The translations under genes and the position numbers were made by a program. From Desulfovibrio sp. JC010 (GTDB lineage: Bacteria; Desulfobacterota; Desulfovibrionia; Desulfovibrionales; Desulfovibrionaceae), in NCBI RefSeq assembly GCF_010470675.1, contig NZ_VOIQ01000003.1, positions 186,001 through 250,000 on the forward strand: a DNA stretch of 64,000 bases. The letters run 5' to 3'. Each line of letters starts with the position of its first letter. Positions within the stretch are counted from its first letter, which is position 1. Shown here in pieces: positions 23,189 through 32,529 of the stretch. The notes below the pieces were generated by a model. It was not told the DNA's origin, did no database searches, and saw nothing but the letters and a program-made list of their open reading frames with translations.

Positions 23189-25411
23189 TTAATTTAATAA
23201 GCCTATGACCTCGCGTAAAAAGCGACTCCTCTTTTCTCGCTCTACACTGTTAAGTGCGGTTTTTATTTTTGAGCGAGAGTAGTCAAGACGCCCAACTGAA
23301 GAGGCTGCTTCAGATAAATACTGTTTCGCTGAATTAGTGATGTTGTCCGGAAATTTTTCATTAAGCAATATTACTTGTTCTTTGACTTTTTCATAGTACG
23401 CCTGATTGTCCGTAATAAGAGCTAAGGTGCAAATTCCAAGAATGCCCTCCCCTGCTATTTCCCAGCTTGTTTCATATTTTCCGGCTTTTTGGGTCCATGC
23501 ATACAATGTCGCTGCAATTTTTTGAGAGAGTTTTTGGTTATTTATTTGTTGTGCGTATAAGCAGCAATAAAAAAGATGCTCGGTAAGATGGTTGCGGGCA
23601 AGATGTGAGTATACTTCATTGCTCTCCTCTGTGTGCATAAACACTCTAGAGAAGTTTTCAATTTCATTATTAAAATTTTCTAATAAATCGTCAGGAAAGT
23701 TTGGCGATTTTGTTATATGGATTAACCCCCTAATAATTGAAGTGGTCCATAGTATTAGGTCTATGCAAAATGGGAGTTTAGCGTTAGCAGCCAGATTAAA
23801 TATTTTGATATGGTCAGCAGTTGTTGCTTCTAGCCATTGCAAAATATTAATAAAAACATATTCGTTGTTGGCGACTATTTGGCTTTCTGGATTTGCTATG
23901 TCTACAGAGAATTTAAGAAATGAATCCATAAAACCTTGAGGGTTCATGGGTGAGTATATGGCACTTAAGTAATTGCTATGATTTGTTGCAAATGGGTTGT
24001 CTGGAATGGTTGTTAAAATACAAGTTGATAACGTTAGCGTATGGTACGAAATTTGGGAGAATAGAAATGAAGTGTCTTCTTTACAGTTGTATAGGGCACT
24101 TAAAGAGAGTCTTGAAAATTGTTCGCTTGCAATTTGTATTACAGGTAGAGGGTTAGGTTTTTTAAGTCTTTTCATGCAGATATGGCAAAACCTATCCGCA
24201 AATTGAACAAGATCGTTGGGGCGTGCCTGTAGTGAATAGTAAATAGAAAGGTCTCCAAGTTCTCTAAGCCCATTCATAACAACATCATCCATTTCATGTG
24301 GAAGGACATTGTTTATTGAACTGTCTAAGTATCCACGGGCTAGGTTCGCGTGGGTTTTTAAGGCTATTTCTGAAGGGTACCTGATCGTGAGATATATTTG
24401 GGAAAGTGATTTTAATGTTTGTAAGCCTTGCTCTATGTGTCTTTCGTCTTTTTTAAATAGTCCTGATGCAATGTGTTTTCTTAGAAGTTCTAAAGTATGT
24501 CTTATGAAGCGGTCTTGGCTGTTGTCAGTATGAAAAAATGGGTTACTTGGAAAGAAGGTTGCACCTTTGGCTTCAACGTATTCAATGTTAATGAGTGCGA
24601 TGCATTCGAGTGCCTTGCTGGATATTTCGTAGTCACCTCTTTCAGCATATTTATCTGCAAATGCAATAGCATGATTGCATGCTGTGACTGCTTCAGAGGT
24701 CCATAAAGAATTCATGTCGAAATAGGCTCTCAGTGGAATGTCGATTGCCGAATTGTCTTCAGCTAATGAAAAAATTGGCCTTGCTCTTTCGCTCCTTTTT
24801 TTCCAGATTCGGAATACTTTTTGAGTATTGCTTAGGATCATTTGAATTTGTTTAGATGGATTTACTAAGTAAAGTGCTCGTTTGTAGCCGCATAGAAAGA
24901 GAACAAAGATTGCAAGTGTTCCTACTGCTGAATTTGCTACAGCAAAATTCGTCCATGAGTGGTCAGGAATTAACGATAGCGCAGTGATTGAAAATGCTAG
25001 AAGAATTGCAGTGGTTAAATATGCAAGCAATTTTATGTCGGAGCTGAATCTATGAAAAAGGCCGTGAGGAAGTCTTTCGATATTTACTTGCATAGCAAAC
25101 ATCATAAACGAGAACGCTATTGCGGAAGATCCTATTAAGGCGCAGCCTAGTGATAGCAAAAGTTCTGTAATGCCTTTAAAGCTATTCTCAAAAAATGGGT
25201 GAGTCTGGATCTCAAATGTTGGCAAGAAAATAAAGGTCGACAGATAGCAAAGAACAAGAATTGCTGCAAAAAATCTTGATGAATATTTTTGTGTTTTTAA
25301 GCGGAGGCGATATTTAAACCAATACCACCTATTCCAAGCTCTTGCTTTCCAGAGCGCGAAATCAAATTTACTGCTTTCTTGCTTTTCTTCGTTTTCTAAA
25401 TTTTCTGTCAT
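23189..25411 (-). CDS. Large membrane protein with cytoplasmic helical domain, function unknown
   Basis: 740 residues. Four hydrophobic segments lie near the N-terminus (about 48-66, 84-108, 128-147, 155-178), followed by about 550 helical residues with no strong motif and a TPR-like feel (repeated A-x-x-x-Y/L-x-x-[GA] helices). No signal peptide. It is transcribed alone, towards the island's left, next to the integrase, the usual place for cargo. A defence role is possible but not shown. Confidence 0.7.
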   Translation of the reverse strand: MTENLENEEKQESSKFDFALWKARAWNRWYWFKYRLRLKTQKYSSRFFAAILVLCYLSTFIFLPTFEIQTHPFFENSFKGITELLLSLGCALIGSSAIAFSFMMFAMQVNIERLPHGLFHRFSSDIKLLAYLTTAILLAFSITALSLIPDHSWTNFAVANSAVGTLAIFVLFLCGYKRALYLVNPSKQIQMILSNTQKVFRIWKKRSERARPIFSLAEDNSAIDIPLRAYFDMNSLWTSEAVTACNHAIAFADKYAERGDYEISSKALECIALINIEYVEAKGATFFPSNPFFHTDNSQDRFIRHTLELLRKHIASGLFKKDERHIEQGLQTLKSLSQIYLTIRYPSEIALKTHANLARGYLDSSINNVLPHEMDDVVMNGLRELGDLSIYYSLQARPNDLVQFADRFCHICMKRLKKPNPLPVIQIASEQFSRLSLSALYNCKEDTSFLFSQISYHTLTLSTCILTTIPDNPFATNHSNYLSAIYSPMNPQGFMDSFLKFSVDIANPESQIVANNEYVFINILQWLEATTADHIKIFNLAANAKLPFCIDLILWTTSIIRGLIHITKSPNFPDDLLENFNNEIENFSRVFMHTEESNEVYSHLARNHLTEHLFYCCLYAQQINNQKLSQKIAATLYAWTQKAGKYETSWEIAGEGILGICTLALITDNQAYYEKVKEQVILLNEKFPDNITNSAKQYLSEAASSVGRLDYSRSKIKTALNSVEREKRSRFLREVIGLLN

Positions 25412-25499
25412 AACTATGTCTGTTATATGTTAAGTATGTGCCATAGTTATAACAAGTTTGGTTTGTGGGCAACGGGTGCAGGGCTATGTGTAGATAGTT

Positions 25500-26699
25500 T
25501 TAAATCCCATATGAGCTTAAAGTTCTCTCCCATACCCCCATAACCTCCAACTTCTCAGCCAGATGTGAAGATCTGTCATAGTGCTTTTCGCCGACTTCCT
25601 GCTTGCCGTGGTTGAAATGGATGTTGAGCAAGTAGCTTGGTACTTGCTGGTCGGCGAGCATGGTTCTGACTGTTCGGCGCAGGTCGCGCGGGGTCCAGTG
25701 CTTCATGTCTACGCGCTTGCAGAATCTGGTTACGGCGCGGCCTAAGCTGGGGATCTCGCGCGGATCACTTGGACGGCCTGCATTGGGGAACAAGTGCAGA
25801 TATTTTGATTTTCTGGATATGACTATCTCTTTTGCCCTTTCTGTGAGCGGAACAACGTGTTCACGGCCATTTTTGACTCTTTCGGCGGGGATAATCCAAA
25901 GATTTTCTTCAAGATCAAATTCAGTTCTTTTACACTCCAGAATTTCAAGCACGCGCTGACCGCCAGTAGCAATAATCAGCTTGATTGCTGGCTGGTTGCA
26001 CTCGTGCCAGACGATTTTAAGCTCTTCAGGTGTAAGAACTCGTTCACCGACCTTTTCAGCCTTTGAATCTTTGGGAATAGCGGCAACGGGGTTGTTGCTG
26101 ATGTCGAAAGTGATTTCCTGCGCCGCGCGGGTGTAGTCGTGTTCGCGGACAATTCCATAACTGAAAGCACTATGCAGGTAACCCCGGAGGTGTGAGGCCA
26201 TGGACGGGCCGCGCTTATAGGTTTCCTTCAAAAGAGCCTGTATATGCTTCGGTGTAATGTGCTTGGCTTTTACGTCCCGGCCTAGAAAGTTTACCGCGGC
26301 ATACTTGCCAGTGAGAAGGGCGCGTTGAACCTCTTTCCATGACTTCTTACCCTTGCCCTTGAGATCGGCAACGTAAGCGTTGAAAAGCTGGTCTATGGAG
26401 CCTTTGAGGGATTCTTCAAGCTCGGCTTGAATCTGGGCTTCTTTTTCATGTCTGAGGCGAAAATTGGTTTCCCCGGCACGGGCCTTTGCTTTCAGCTCCT
26501 TAGCTTTTTCGATGGCCATCTTTTCAGATATACCGTTTGAGGCCCAGCCGTAGCCCTCTTCAACACGCTTGCCGTTCACCTGAAACCGAATGGCGTAATA
26601 TCTGTCAGCCATGATTCCATGCTTGCGGGTTTCGTGTGTGCGGTAGCGTACACCGCAGTTCTTGCCGAACTCATCCTTAACGCTGCTCCACTTTGCCAT
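25500..26699 (-). CDS. P4-type tyrosine integrase of the 11-kb island
   Basis: 399 residues. An N-terminal arm-DNA-binding part (GVRYRTHETRKHG ... YYAIRFQVNGKRVEEGYG), a core-binding domain (residues 110-210), then the catalytic domain: Arg in TGGQRVLEI, TPRDLRRT (Arg box, with Arg where His is commoner), HFNHG and the nucleophile Tyr in EKHYDR. It lies 165 bp from the right tRNA-Thr repeat and points away from it, as expected for an island integrase. ATG 26699 follows AGGAAG; an upstream in-frame start at 26744 is less likely. Confidence 0.92.
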   Translation of the reverse strand: MAKWSSVKDEFGKNCGVRYRTHETRKHGIMADRYYAIRFQVNGKRVEEGYGWASNGISEKMAIEKAKELKAKARAGETNFRLRHEKEAQIQAELEESLKGSIDQLFNAYVADLKGKGKKSWKEVQRALLTGKYAAVNFLGRDVKAKHITPKHIQALLKETYKRGPSMASHLRGYLHSAFSYGIVREHDYTRAAQEITFDISNNPVAAIPKDSKAEKVGERVLTPEELKIVWHECNQPAIKLIIATGGQRVLEILECKRTEFDLEENLWIIPAERVKNGREHVVPLTERAKEIVISRKSKYLHLFPNAGRPSDPREIPSLGRAVTRFCKRVDMKHWTPRDLRRTVRTMLADQQVPSYLLNIHFNHGKQEVGEKHYDRSSHLAEKLEVMGVWERTLSSYGI

Positions 26700-26864
26700 T
26701 TTCACTTCCTTTAAATGGGGACTGTCCCCGTTTTCTGTCCCCACTTATGATGTGACGTGTGGGGATGAAATGTGCGGTAGAGTGAATTTTGTATCAGAAT
26801 TAATCCTTTTAAACAAATGGCTAACGTGATGCGATGGTAAGCTGTGTGAAAACTCTCGGTAAAG

Positions 26865-26911
26865 ATTCGTAACCAGCAGGCCGTCGGTTCAATTCCGATC
26901 GTTGGCTCCAT
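26865..26911 (+). repeat. attachment-site repeat, right end of the 11-kb island (tRNA-Thr 3' half)
   Basis: Identical to 15874-15920 over 47 bp; 10,991 bp separate corresponding positions. No 5' half of a tRNA precedes it. Confidence 0.88.
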
Positions 26912-26920
26912 GAAAAAGTT

Positions 26921-26957
26921 AAGCCTCACAGTGTGTTATCGCATTGTGAGGCTTTTT
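26921..26957 (+). terminator. Intrinsic terminator after the right attachment repeat
   Basis: Arms AAGCCTCACA and TGTGAGGCTT with a T6 run. Probably the original terminator of the tRNA gene. Confidence 0.85.
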
Positions 26958-27010
26958 TAATGAGCATTTTTAAGATTGATTAATCAAATATGTTTTATTG
27001 CGACTTATTG

Positions 27011-27039
27011 TTGACACCTATACCCCGTATGGGTATATT
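27011..27039 (+). promoter_or_regulatory. Promoter with CsoR/CstR-type operator
   Basis: TTGACA (27011-27016), 17-bp spacer, TATATT (27034-27039). The spacer and -10 carry the palindrome TATACCC-CGTAT-GGGTATA (27019-27037), the TACCC/GGGTA half-site layout of CsoR-family operators. It drives the sulfur locus starting at 27132. Confidence 0.7.
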
Positions 27040-27131
27040 GAGGTCAAAGAGTTGGGTAAAAAACTTCTCTTACGCTTTTAAAAAGTGTGGTGAGATGTTA
27101 TGGGTTAAGAAAATAATTTTGGAGGTTTGTA

Positions 27132-27455
27132 ATGAATCGCAAGGTAATCTGTATTCTGGGTTGTGTCCTGATGGTCCTGGCCATGGCCAGCATGGCTACT
27201 GCTTTTGGCGGCGGTAACGCCCGAAAAGGTAAGTTTTTGTATCGCAAGCACTGCCGCTCCTGTCATGGAGCTACAGCATCTGATTTGAGCCCCAGCACCA
27301 AGACTCAGGCTGAGTGGACTGAGATTTTCTCCGATACTTCCAAGATAAAGTGTTCCCCTGATTGGAAGAACGTTAAGGAAAAGGATATCAACGATATTTT
27401 CACCTATCTGCATGACTACGCCAAGGATTCCCCGTCCCCGGCAAAGTGCAGCTAG
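27132..27455 (+). CDS. Monohaem c-type cytochrome
   Basis: 107 residues. Signal peptide (MNRKVICILGCVLMVLAMAS, cleavage near ATA-FG) and one haem motif CRSCH with the rest of a class I small cytochrome c. It would be periplasmic and pass electrons to or from the molybdoenzyme. GGAGG precedes the ATG. A hairpin (27480-27504) separates it from the next gene, which may set different expression levels. Confidence 0.85.
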   Translation: MNRKVICILGCVLMVLAMASMATAFGGGNARKGKFLYRKHCRSCHGATASDLSPSTKTQAEWTEIFSDTSKIKCSPDWKNVKEKDINDIFTYLHDYAKDSPSPAKCS

Positions 27456-27479
27456 TACTTATCTGTATAGTTATTTCGC

Positions 27480-27504
27480 GCGGCGGGAGGTCTAGTCCCG
27501 CCGC
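27480..27504 (+). terminator. Hairpin between cytochrome and molybdoenzyme genes
   Basis: Perfect 9-bp stem GCGGCGGGA / TCCCGCCGC, 7-nt loop, no T-run; likely an attenuator or RNA-processing/stability hairpin and not a full stop. Confidence 0.5.
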
Positions 27505-27549
27505 ACTTCAATCTTAACTCCTTTCCACTTGATCAACATGGAGGTGGAA

Positions 27550-29748
27550 GTGGCTAAAGACAAGACCAGGCTTTCCCGCCGTGACTTTTTTAAGGCCTCC
27601 GGGATGCTGGCCGCTGCCGCAGCCGGGAGTGCTCCCGTACTGGGCGGATTGCAAGCAGCGTCCGCGCAGGTCACTACAACTTCAGGCAACTGGGAGTCCG
27701 CTTTCTCTGCCTGTGATATGTGCTTCAATAAGTGCGGTTGCATCGCCCGTGTTCAGGACGGTGTAATCAAGAAGCTCGATCCCAACCCCAAATTTCTCAA
27801 GTCCAGAGGTATGCTTTGCGCCCGTGGTAATGCGGGTGTTGCTCAGATGTATGACCCCGACCGTCTCAAGCACCCCCTGCTTCGCAAGGGAGAGCGCGGC
27901 GAGGGCAAGTGGCAGCGCATTCCGTGGGATGAGGCCATCGACCTGATGGTTGAGAAGATGCAGGACATCCGCAAGAGGTATACCCCCTGCGGGCATCTCT
28001 TTTCTGCCGGGGCTGATTTGCAATCCAAGTTTGTGGGCCGTTTTGCCGAAGTCTACGGTTCATACAACGTTACTTCCCACGAATCTCTCTGTCTCTTGAG
28101 CGGAAGCCGTGCCTTTCTCGATACCTATGGCGAAGTTCCTTTCGCTGATGTGCTTAACAGCAAGTACATCATTATGGCCGGGGCCAACCGTTTTGAGGCA
28201 TTGGTCACTCCGGATTCCATCGACCTGATGACTGCCATGCAGAAGGGCAGCAAGCTTGTGGTGCTTGACCCGCGTTATACCAAGACCGCCGCGCTGGCCG
28301 ACGAATGGTACGCCATCCGTCCGGGTACGGATATGGTCTTCATGCTCGCACTGGCTCACGTCATTATTAATGAAGAGCTTTACGACAAGAAGTGGATTGC
28401 CGAGAAGACCTACGGCATTGAGCAGCTTCGCGAACATGTGCAGAAGTATGATCCGCGTTTTGCCGCTGAAGAATGCGGCATTCCGGCGCAGGACATCGCT
28501 CGCATCGCCCGCGAGCTTGCTGCTGCCGCTCCGGCGTCCATGATCTATCCGGGCCGCCGTACTTCCGATTATAAAAATTCCACCCAGATCCGGCGCAGCT
28601 TCGCCATTGTGAATGGGCTGCTCGGTAACTGGGACCAGCCCGGCGGACTTCTTGCCGCCCGTGAAGTGGGCCTCAAGGGCGTTCCTTACGATGCCCCGTG
28701 GTATGACGATAACCCGGATGACCGCATCGATGCCCACAAGGTGCCCATGATGTTCGAGCATGACGGCTCTTTCGTCATCACCCGTGACGCGGTGCTGGAA
28801 GGCAAGCCGTACCCCATTAAGGGCTGGTTTGTTTACAAGACCAATCCCATGGGAACCGCTCCCAACCGGGCCAAGACCATGGAAATGTGCAAGTCCATGG
28901 AGTTCATGACCGTTGTGGACATCGCCATGAGCGACACCGCATGGATGGCCGATCTCGTACTGCCCGCACCCAGTTATCTGGAACGGCAGGACCCGGCTTC
29001 CGGTTTGCAGGGGTCCGTGGCCTGTGCCTGCGTTGTACAGCGTGATCCGGTTGTTCCGGCACTTTATGAATCCCGCCCGGTCTTTGATGTTCTCAAGGAC
29101 GTGGCCGGAAAGCTGGAGCTTGGCGAATACTTTGATTTCACCATTGAAGAATACCGCAAGAAGCAGCTCCGTGAACTGCCCGGTGCGGAAGCAGCTTTTA
29201 AGAAAGACGGCGTCTACTACAATCCCAGTAAGGTCTACGGAATTTACGAGGACCGGGTTTACAAGACCCTCAGTAAAAAGGTTGAATTCTACAACCAGCG
29301 TTACGCAAAGATGGGCGTGGACCCCATGCCTGTCTACACTCCTCCGGCCAAGCCGCCCAAGAACAGGTTTCGCATGGTCATCGGGCGCAGTGCTTCCGTT
29401 ACCCAGACCTCGTCCCAGAATAACGCTGTGCTGCACCAGATCACCGGACCCAACACCCTCTGGTTGAACACCAAGGCCGCGGAAAAGCTGGGCATCAAGC
29501 CCGGTGATATGGTTGAAGTTTCAAGTTCCGTGGGCAAGGGTGAACTTAAGGTCGAGATTACCGACGGTATTGTTGAGGATACCGTGTACATGCTTTCCGG
29601 TTTCGGCCCCCTGTCGCCGCAACTGAGTCTTATCTTCGGCGAAGGAGCCAGTATGGCTGCGGTGCTTGAGGAAGGTTATGATGAAATCTGCGGTAATGCG
29701 GCCATGCATGAAACATTCGTTTCCGTAACAAGGAAGGTGGCCTCATGA
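27550..29748 (+). CDS. Molybdopterin oxidoreductase, polysulfide/thiosulfate reductase-like catalytic subunit
   Basis: About 732 residues. Tat signal (SRRDFFKASGMLAAAAAGSA), an N-terminal [4Fe-4S] motif (CDMCFNKCGC ... LCARG) and the molybdenum-binding SHESLC, with Cys as the probable metal ligand, as in PsrA/PhsA enzymes. The C-terminal domain (TSSQNN, WLNTKAAEKLGIKPGDMVEV) binds the second pterin. GTG 27550 has GGAGGT just upstream; ATG 27538 lacks one. The gene overlaps the FeS-subunit gene. Rhodaneses downstream favour polysulfide, thiosulfate or a related sulfur compound as substrate; which one and in which direction cannot be told. Confidence 0.85.
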   Translation: MAKDKTRLSRRDFFKASGMLAAAAAGSAPVLGGLQAASAQVTTTSGNWESAFSACDMCFNKCGCIARVQDGVIKKLDPNPKFLKSRGMLCARGNAGVAQMYDPDRLKHPLLRKGERGEGKWQRIPWDEAIDLMVEKMQDIRKRYTPCGHLFSAGADLQSKFVGRFAEVYGSYNVTSHESLCLLSGSRAFLDTYGEVPFADVLNSKYIIMAGANRFEALVTPDSIDLMTAMQKGSKLVVLDPRYTKTAALADEWYAIRPGTDMVFMLALAHVIINEELYDKKWIAEKTYGIEQLREHVQKYDPRFAAEECGIPAQDIARIARELAAAAPASMIYPGRRTSDYKNSTQIRRSFAIVNGLLGNWDQPGGLLAAREVGLKGVPYDAPWYDDNPDDRIDAHKVPMMFEHDGSFVITRDAVLEGKPYPIKGWFVYKTNPMGTAPNRAKTMEMCKSMEFMTVVDIAMSDTAWMADLVLPAPSYLERQDPASGLQGSVACACVVQRDPVVPALYESRPVFDVLKDVAGKLELGEYFDFTIEEYRKKQLRELPGAEAAFKKDGVYYNPSKVYGIYEDRVYKTLSKKVEFYNQRYAKMGVDPMPVYTPPAKPPKNRFRMVIGRSASVTQTSSQNNAVLHQITGPNTLWLNTKAAEKLGIKPGDMVEVSSSVGKGELKVEITDGIVEDTVYMLSGFGPLSPQLSLIFGEGASMAAVLEEGYDEICGNAAMHETFVSVTRKVAS

Positions 29749-30500
29749 GTAAGACTGTACAACTCGCAATGGTCATCGATTCGTCAAAGTGCATAGACTG
29801 CAAGGGCTGCATGGCCTCCTGCAAGGTTGCCAATGACGTGCCCGAAGGGCAGTGGCGCAACTGGATCAAGGCTTCGGTGCCGGATTTCGTATCCGGCAGG
29901 CCGAGGACCCATTTCCAGCCCGGCGGCTGCATGCATTGCGACAATCCCACCTGTGTTCAGGCCTGTCCCACCGGGGCAACATTTAAGGATAAGACTGACG
30001 GTACCGTTCGCATCGACACTGCTTTGTGCATCGGGTGCGGCAACTGTATGCCCGCCTGCCCGTATGATGCCCGGTTCCGTAACGAAATTACCCGCAAGGC
30101 TGACAAGTGCGATTTCTGCGCCGACCGCCGTGCGCAGGGATTGCTTCCGGCCTGTGTGGACACCTGTCCCACCAAGGCCCGCGTTTTCGGCGACATCAAT
30201 GATCCCGATTCTGAAGCCTACAGACTGCTTCAGGAAAACAAGGGCAAGCTGGTCAGGGTGATTAATGCCAAGTCGGACACCAAACCGAACATGATCTATC
30301 TCGGCGAAACCGCTCCGCTGGAATGGCCTGTGGAAGCAAGAATGCCTTCATCTATGGACGTGCTGACCACTATGGTCAACCCGTTGGTCAAGACTGTGGT
30401 AGGACTTTCCGGGCTGGGTGTGGCGGTCATGCTGGGCCGTCAGCTTCTGGTGGGTTCCGATGATCATGACGACTCCCAAAGCAAGGGAGGTGATGTGTAA
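29745..30500 (+). CDS. Four-cluster [4Fe-4S] electron-transfer subunit (PsrB/PhsB-like)
   Basis: 251 residues with four cysteine clusters: CIDCKGCMASCK, CMHCDNPTCVQAC, CIGCGNCMPAC and CDFCADR ... CVDTCP. These carry electrons between the molybdenum subunit and the membrane cytochrome. A hydrophobic segment near the C-terminus (VVGLSGLGVAVMLGRQLLV) may anchor it. Start overlaps the catalytic gene by 4 nt and its stop overlaps the cytochrome b gene. Confidence 0.9.
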   Translation: MSKTVQLAMVIDSSKCIDCKGCMASCKVANDVPEGQWRNWIKASVPDFVSGRPRTHFQPGGCMHCDNPTCVQACPTGATFKDKTDGTVRIDTALCIGCGNCMPACPYDARFRNEITRKADKCDFCADRRAQGLLPACVDTCPTKARVFGDINDPDSEAYRLLQENKGKLVRVINAKSDTKPNMIYLGETAPLEWPVEARMPSSMDVLTTMVNPLVKTVVGLSGLGVAVMLGRQLLVGSDDHDDSQSKGGDV

Positions 30501-31219
30501 TGACTCAGAGACAATACAAGCGGCATGACCGCTCGGACATTTTTATTCACTGGTTCAATGCGGTCTGCTGGTTTCTGTTGCTGGTTACCGGGCTGGGCCT
30601 TTTCGGCAACCCGGAAATTGATCCGCTGGGGTCCGGTTATCCGGCTTTCATGCGCTCACTGGTGGGCGGTGGCGGCAACCTGCTGACCATCCACGTAACC
30701 CTCGGTTTTATCTGGGCAGGCGGATTGCTGCTCTACATGCTGATCAATCTCAAGGGAGCTATCTTTTTCCTGAAGGAAGTCTTCATGGTTGATCCGGCGC
30801 GGGACATTATCTGGATGATCCGCAAGATGATCCTCATGACCGCAGGTCCCAAGCTGCTGGGAAAAAATTCCGAACTGCCCGACCAGGGCTACTACAACAT
30901 GGGCCAGAAGGCATTCGCCCAAGCCTCTGTTGTGGGCGGAATCGTGATCGTCATCACCGGGATCATCATGTTCCTGTCCGACCGTACCCTCGGCCCGGAG
31001 CATATGGCTCTGGTCAGCTGGTCCATTACCCTGCATTACCTCGCTGTGGGGCTGGTTTTCGCAGGTCTGCTGGTTCACATCTACATGGCGGCAATTTCAC
31101 CGGAAGAAAAGCCGGGATTCCGTTCCATGTTTACCGGGCATGTACCGGAAGATTATGCCAAGCATCACCACAAGCTCTGGTACGACAAGGTAAAAGATAA
31201 CCCGTCGTCCGAGGTGTAA
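30500..31219 (+). CDS. Cytochrome b membrane subunit (FdnI/PhsC-type)
   Basis: 239 residues with four hydrophobic segments (INAVCWFLLLVTGLGLF, TIHVTLGFIWAGGLLLYMLI, ASVVGGIVIVITGIIMFL, LHYLAVGLVFAGLLVHIYMAA). His residues in DIFIHWFNAV, TIHVTL, ITLHYL and LVHIY match the haem ligands of the formate-dehydrogenase-gamma/thiosulfate-reductase cytochrome b family. It should link the complex to menaquinone. Confidence 0.88.
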   Translation: MTQRQYKRHDRSDIFIHWFNAVCWFLLLVTGLGLFGNPEIDPLGSGYPAFMRSLVGGGGNLLTIHVTLGFIWAGGLLLYMLINLKGAIFFLKEVFMVDPARDIIWMIRKMILMTAGPKLLGKNSELPDQGYYNMGQKAFAQASVVGGIVIVITGIIMFLSDRTLGPEHMALVSWSITLHYLAVGLVFAGLLVHIYMAAISPEEKPGFRSMFTGHVPEDYAKHHHKLWYDKVKDNPSSEV

Positions 31220-31240
31220 CGCAAGATTAAACAAACAAAA

Positions 31241-31327
31241 CGGCGAAGCCCTAATAAAAGTTTTTGAAGAGTCCAGAGAAACTTGTTTCAAAAAGTTTCT
31301 TTGGACCCCGAAGGGCCGCCGGAGGCA
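31241..31327 (+). repeat. Dispersed intergenic repeat, copy 1
   Basis: CGGCGAAGCC ... AATAAAAGTTTTTG, a hairpin (AAACTTGTTTCAAAAAGTTT) and the end GGGCCGCCGGAGGCA. Same family as 43502-43586, 45131-45203 and 50498-50583; the hairpin part differs most here. Confidence 0.7.
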
Positions 31328-31357
31328 TTTCTAATAAAAGCAAAAAGGGAGAATCAC

Positions 31358-32470
31358 ATGAGGAAAATGCAGTTTTTCAAGGCAGTGGTACTGGTATTGT
31401 GTGTGGCGTTCATCGCCGCACCTGCCATGGCTAAGGATGTTGTTCCCAAGAGCAAGATGCAGGACTGGATGTACAAGGACATGGTCGATACCGACTTTGT
31501 TGCCAAGTACGCCAAGATGCCCAAACCTGAAGGCGTGATGATCATCGACTCCCGTCCTTACATGGGCAAGCACGTGCTCGGTTATATTCCCACTTCAGTT
31601 TCCATCCCGGATTCCAAGTTTGACAAGATGATCGACAAGCTGCCCAAGGACAAAAACACCCTGCTCATTTTTTATTGTCAGGGTCTGAAGTGCAAGCTGA
31701 GTCATAAGTCCGCCAAGAAGGCTGTGAAGCTCGGTTATACAAACGTCAAGGTATACCCTTGGGGCTACCCCGGTTGGATGAAGTCCGGCCGTTACGGTTC
31801 CATCGGTCTTGAGCCTATTCACGACATGATGGCTAAGGGCGAGCCTTACATGCTCATCGATGCTCGTCCGACCAAGAAGTTTCTGGCCGGTTCCATTCCT
31901 TCCGCAATCTCCATCCCCGACTCCAAGTGGGGCAAGCGCACCGGACTGCTGCCAGCTGACAAGCGCAACACCAAGCTCATCTACTTCTGCGGCGGTTACA
32001 AGTGCAAGCTGAGCCACAAGTCCGCAATCAGGGCCATGGGCATCGGTTATAAGGATGTACATGTTGCTGAAGCCGGATACCCCGGCTGGAAGAAACTTTA
32101 CGGCGCATCCGGTGCTGTTGAAGTTAAGTCCGGTGGCGAAGAAGGCTCCATCGATATCGCGCAGTTCAAGAAGATTGTAGCTGAAAATCCCGGTTCCATT
32201 TTGCTCATCGATGTACGTGATGCGGATGAATACGCGCAGGGTCATATCCCCAGTGCAGTGAATATGCCTGTTGATATGCTGGAGAAGAAGATCAAGAGCC
32301 TCTCCGCAGACAAGCCTATCGTATATCTTTGTACTACCGGCGCACGCAGTGGTGAAGCTTACTACATGACTCTGGATATGCGTCCCGACATCAAGGAAGT
32401 TTATTACCTTGAAGCGGAAGTGGACTTCCACAAGGACGGTACCTACACCATCCATACTCCCAAGAAGTAA
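31358..32470 (+). CDS. Triple-rhodanese-domain periplasmic protein
   Basis: 370 residues with a signal peptide (VVLVLCVAFIAAPAMA). Three rhodanese domains follow, each with an active-site Cys: FYCQGLKCKLS (Cys about 106), YFCGGYKCKLS (about 210) and YLCTTGARSG (about 324). The first two loops have a second Cys in place of the usual Arg; the third is more standard. Rhodaneses move sulfane sulfur. Placed after the molybdoenzyme, it probably binds or delivers its sulfur substrate. AGGGAGA precedes ATG 31358. Confidence 0.85.
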   Translation: MRKMQFFKAVVLVLCVAFIAAPAMAKDVVPKSKMQDWMYKDMVDTDFVAKYAKMPKPEGVMIIDSRPYMGKHVLGYIPTSVSIPDSKFDKMIDKLPKDKNTLLIFYCQGLKCKLSHKSAKKAVKLGYTNVKVYPWGYPGWMKSGRYGSIGLEPIHDMMAKGEPYMLIDARPTKKFLAGSIPSAISIPDSKWGKRTGLLPADKRNTKLIYFCGGYKCKLSHKSAIRAMGIGYKDVHVAEAGYPGWKKLYGASGAVEVKSGGEEGSIDIAQFKKIVAENPGSILLIDVRDADEYAQGHIPSAVNMPVDMLEKKIKSLSADKPIVYLCTTGARSGEAYYMTLDMRPDIKEVYYLEAEVDFHKDGTYTIHTPKK

Positions 32471-32483
32471 TTGAATAACAAAC

Positions 32484-32511
32484 AGGGGCCGGAATCAGAA
32501 TTCCGGCTCCT
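32484..32511 (+). terminator. Hairpin between the two rhodanese genes
   Basis: AGG-x-GCCGGAAT / ATTCCGGC-x-CCT stem with a 5-nt loop, no T-run. Terminator or processing site. Confidence 0.45.
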
Positions 32512-32529
32512 GAATTCAGCGGAGCAGCC

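Noticed and set aside
28060-29436. 458-codon open frame on the reverse strand
   Set aside because: It lies entirely inside the molybdoenzyme gene, has no ribosome-binding site or domain and is a by-product of GC-rich codon use.
27550-29748. Formate dehydrogenase with selenocysteine
   Set aside because: There is no in-frame TGA; the molybdenum ligand is a Cys in SHESLC and the rhodanese neighbours favour a sulfur compound.
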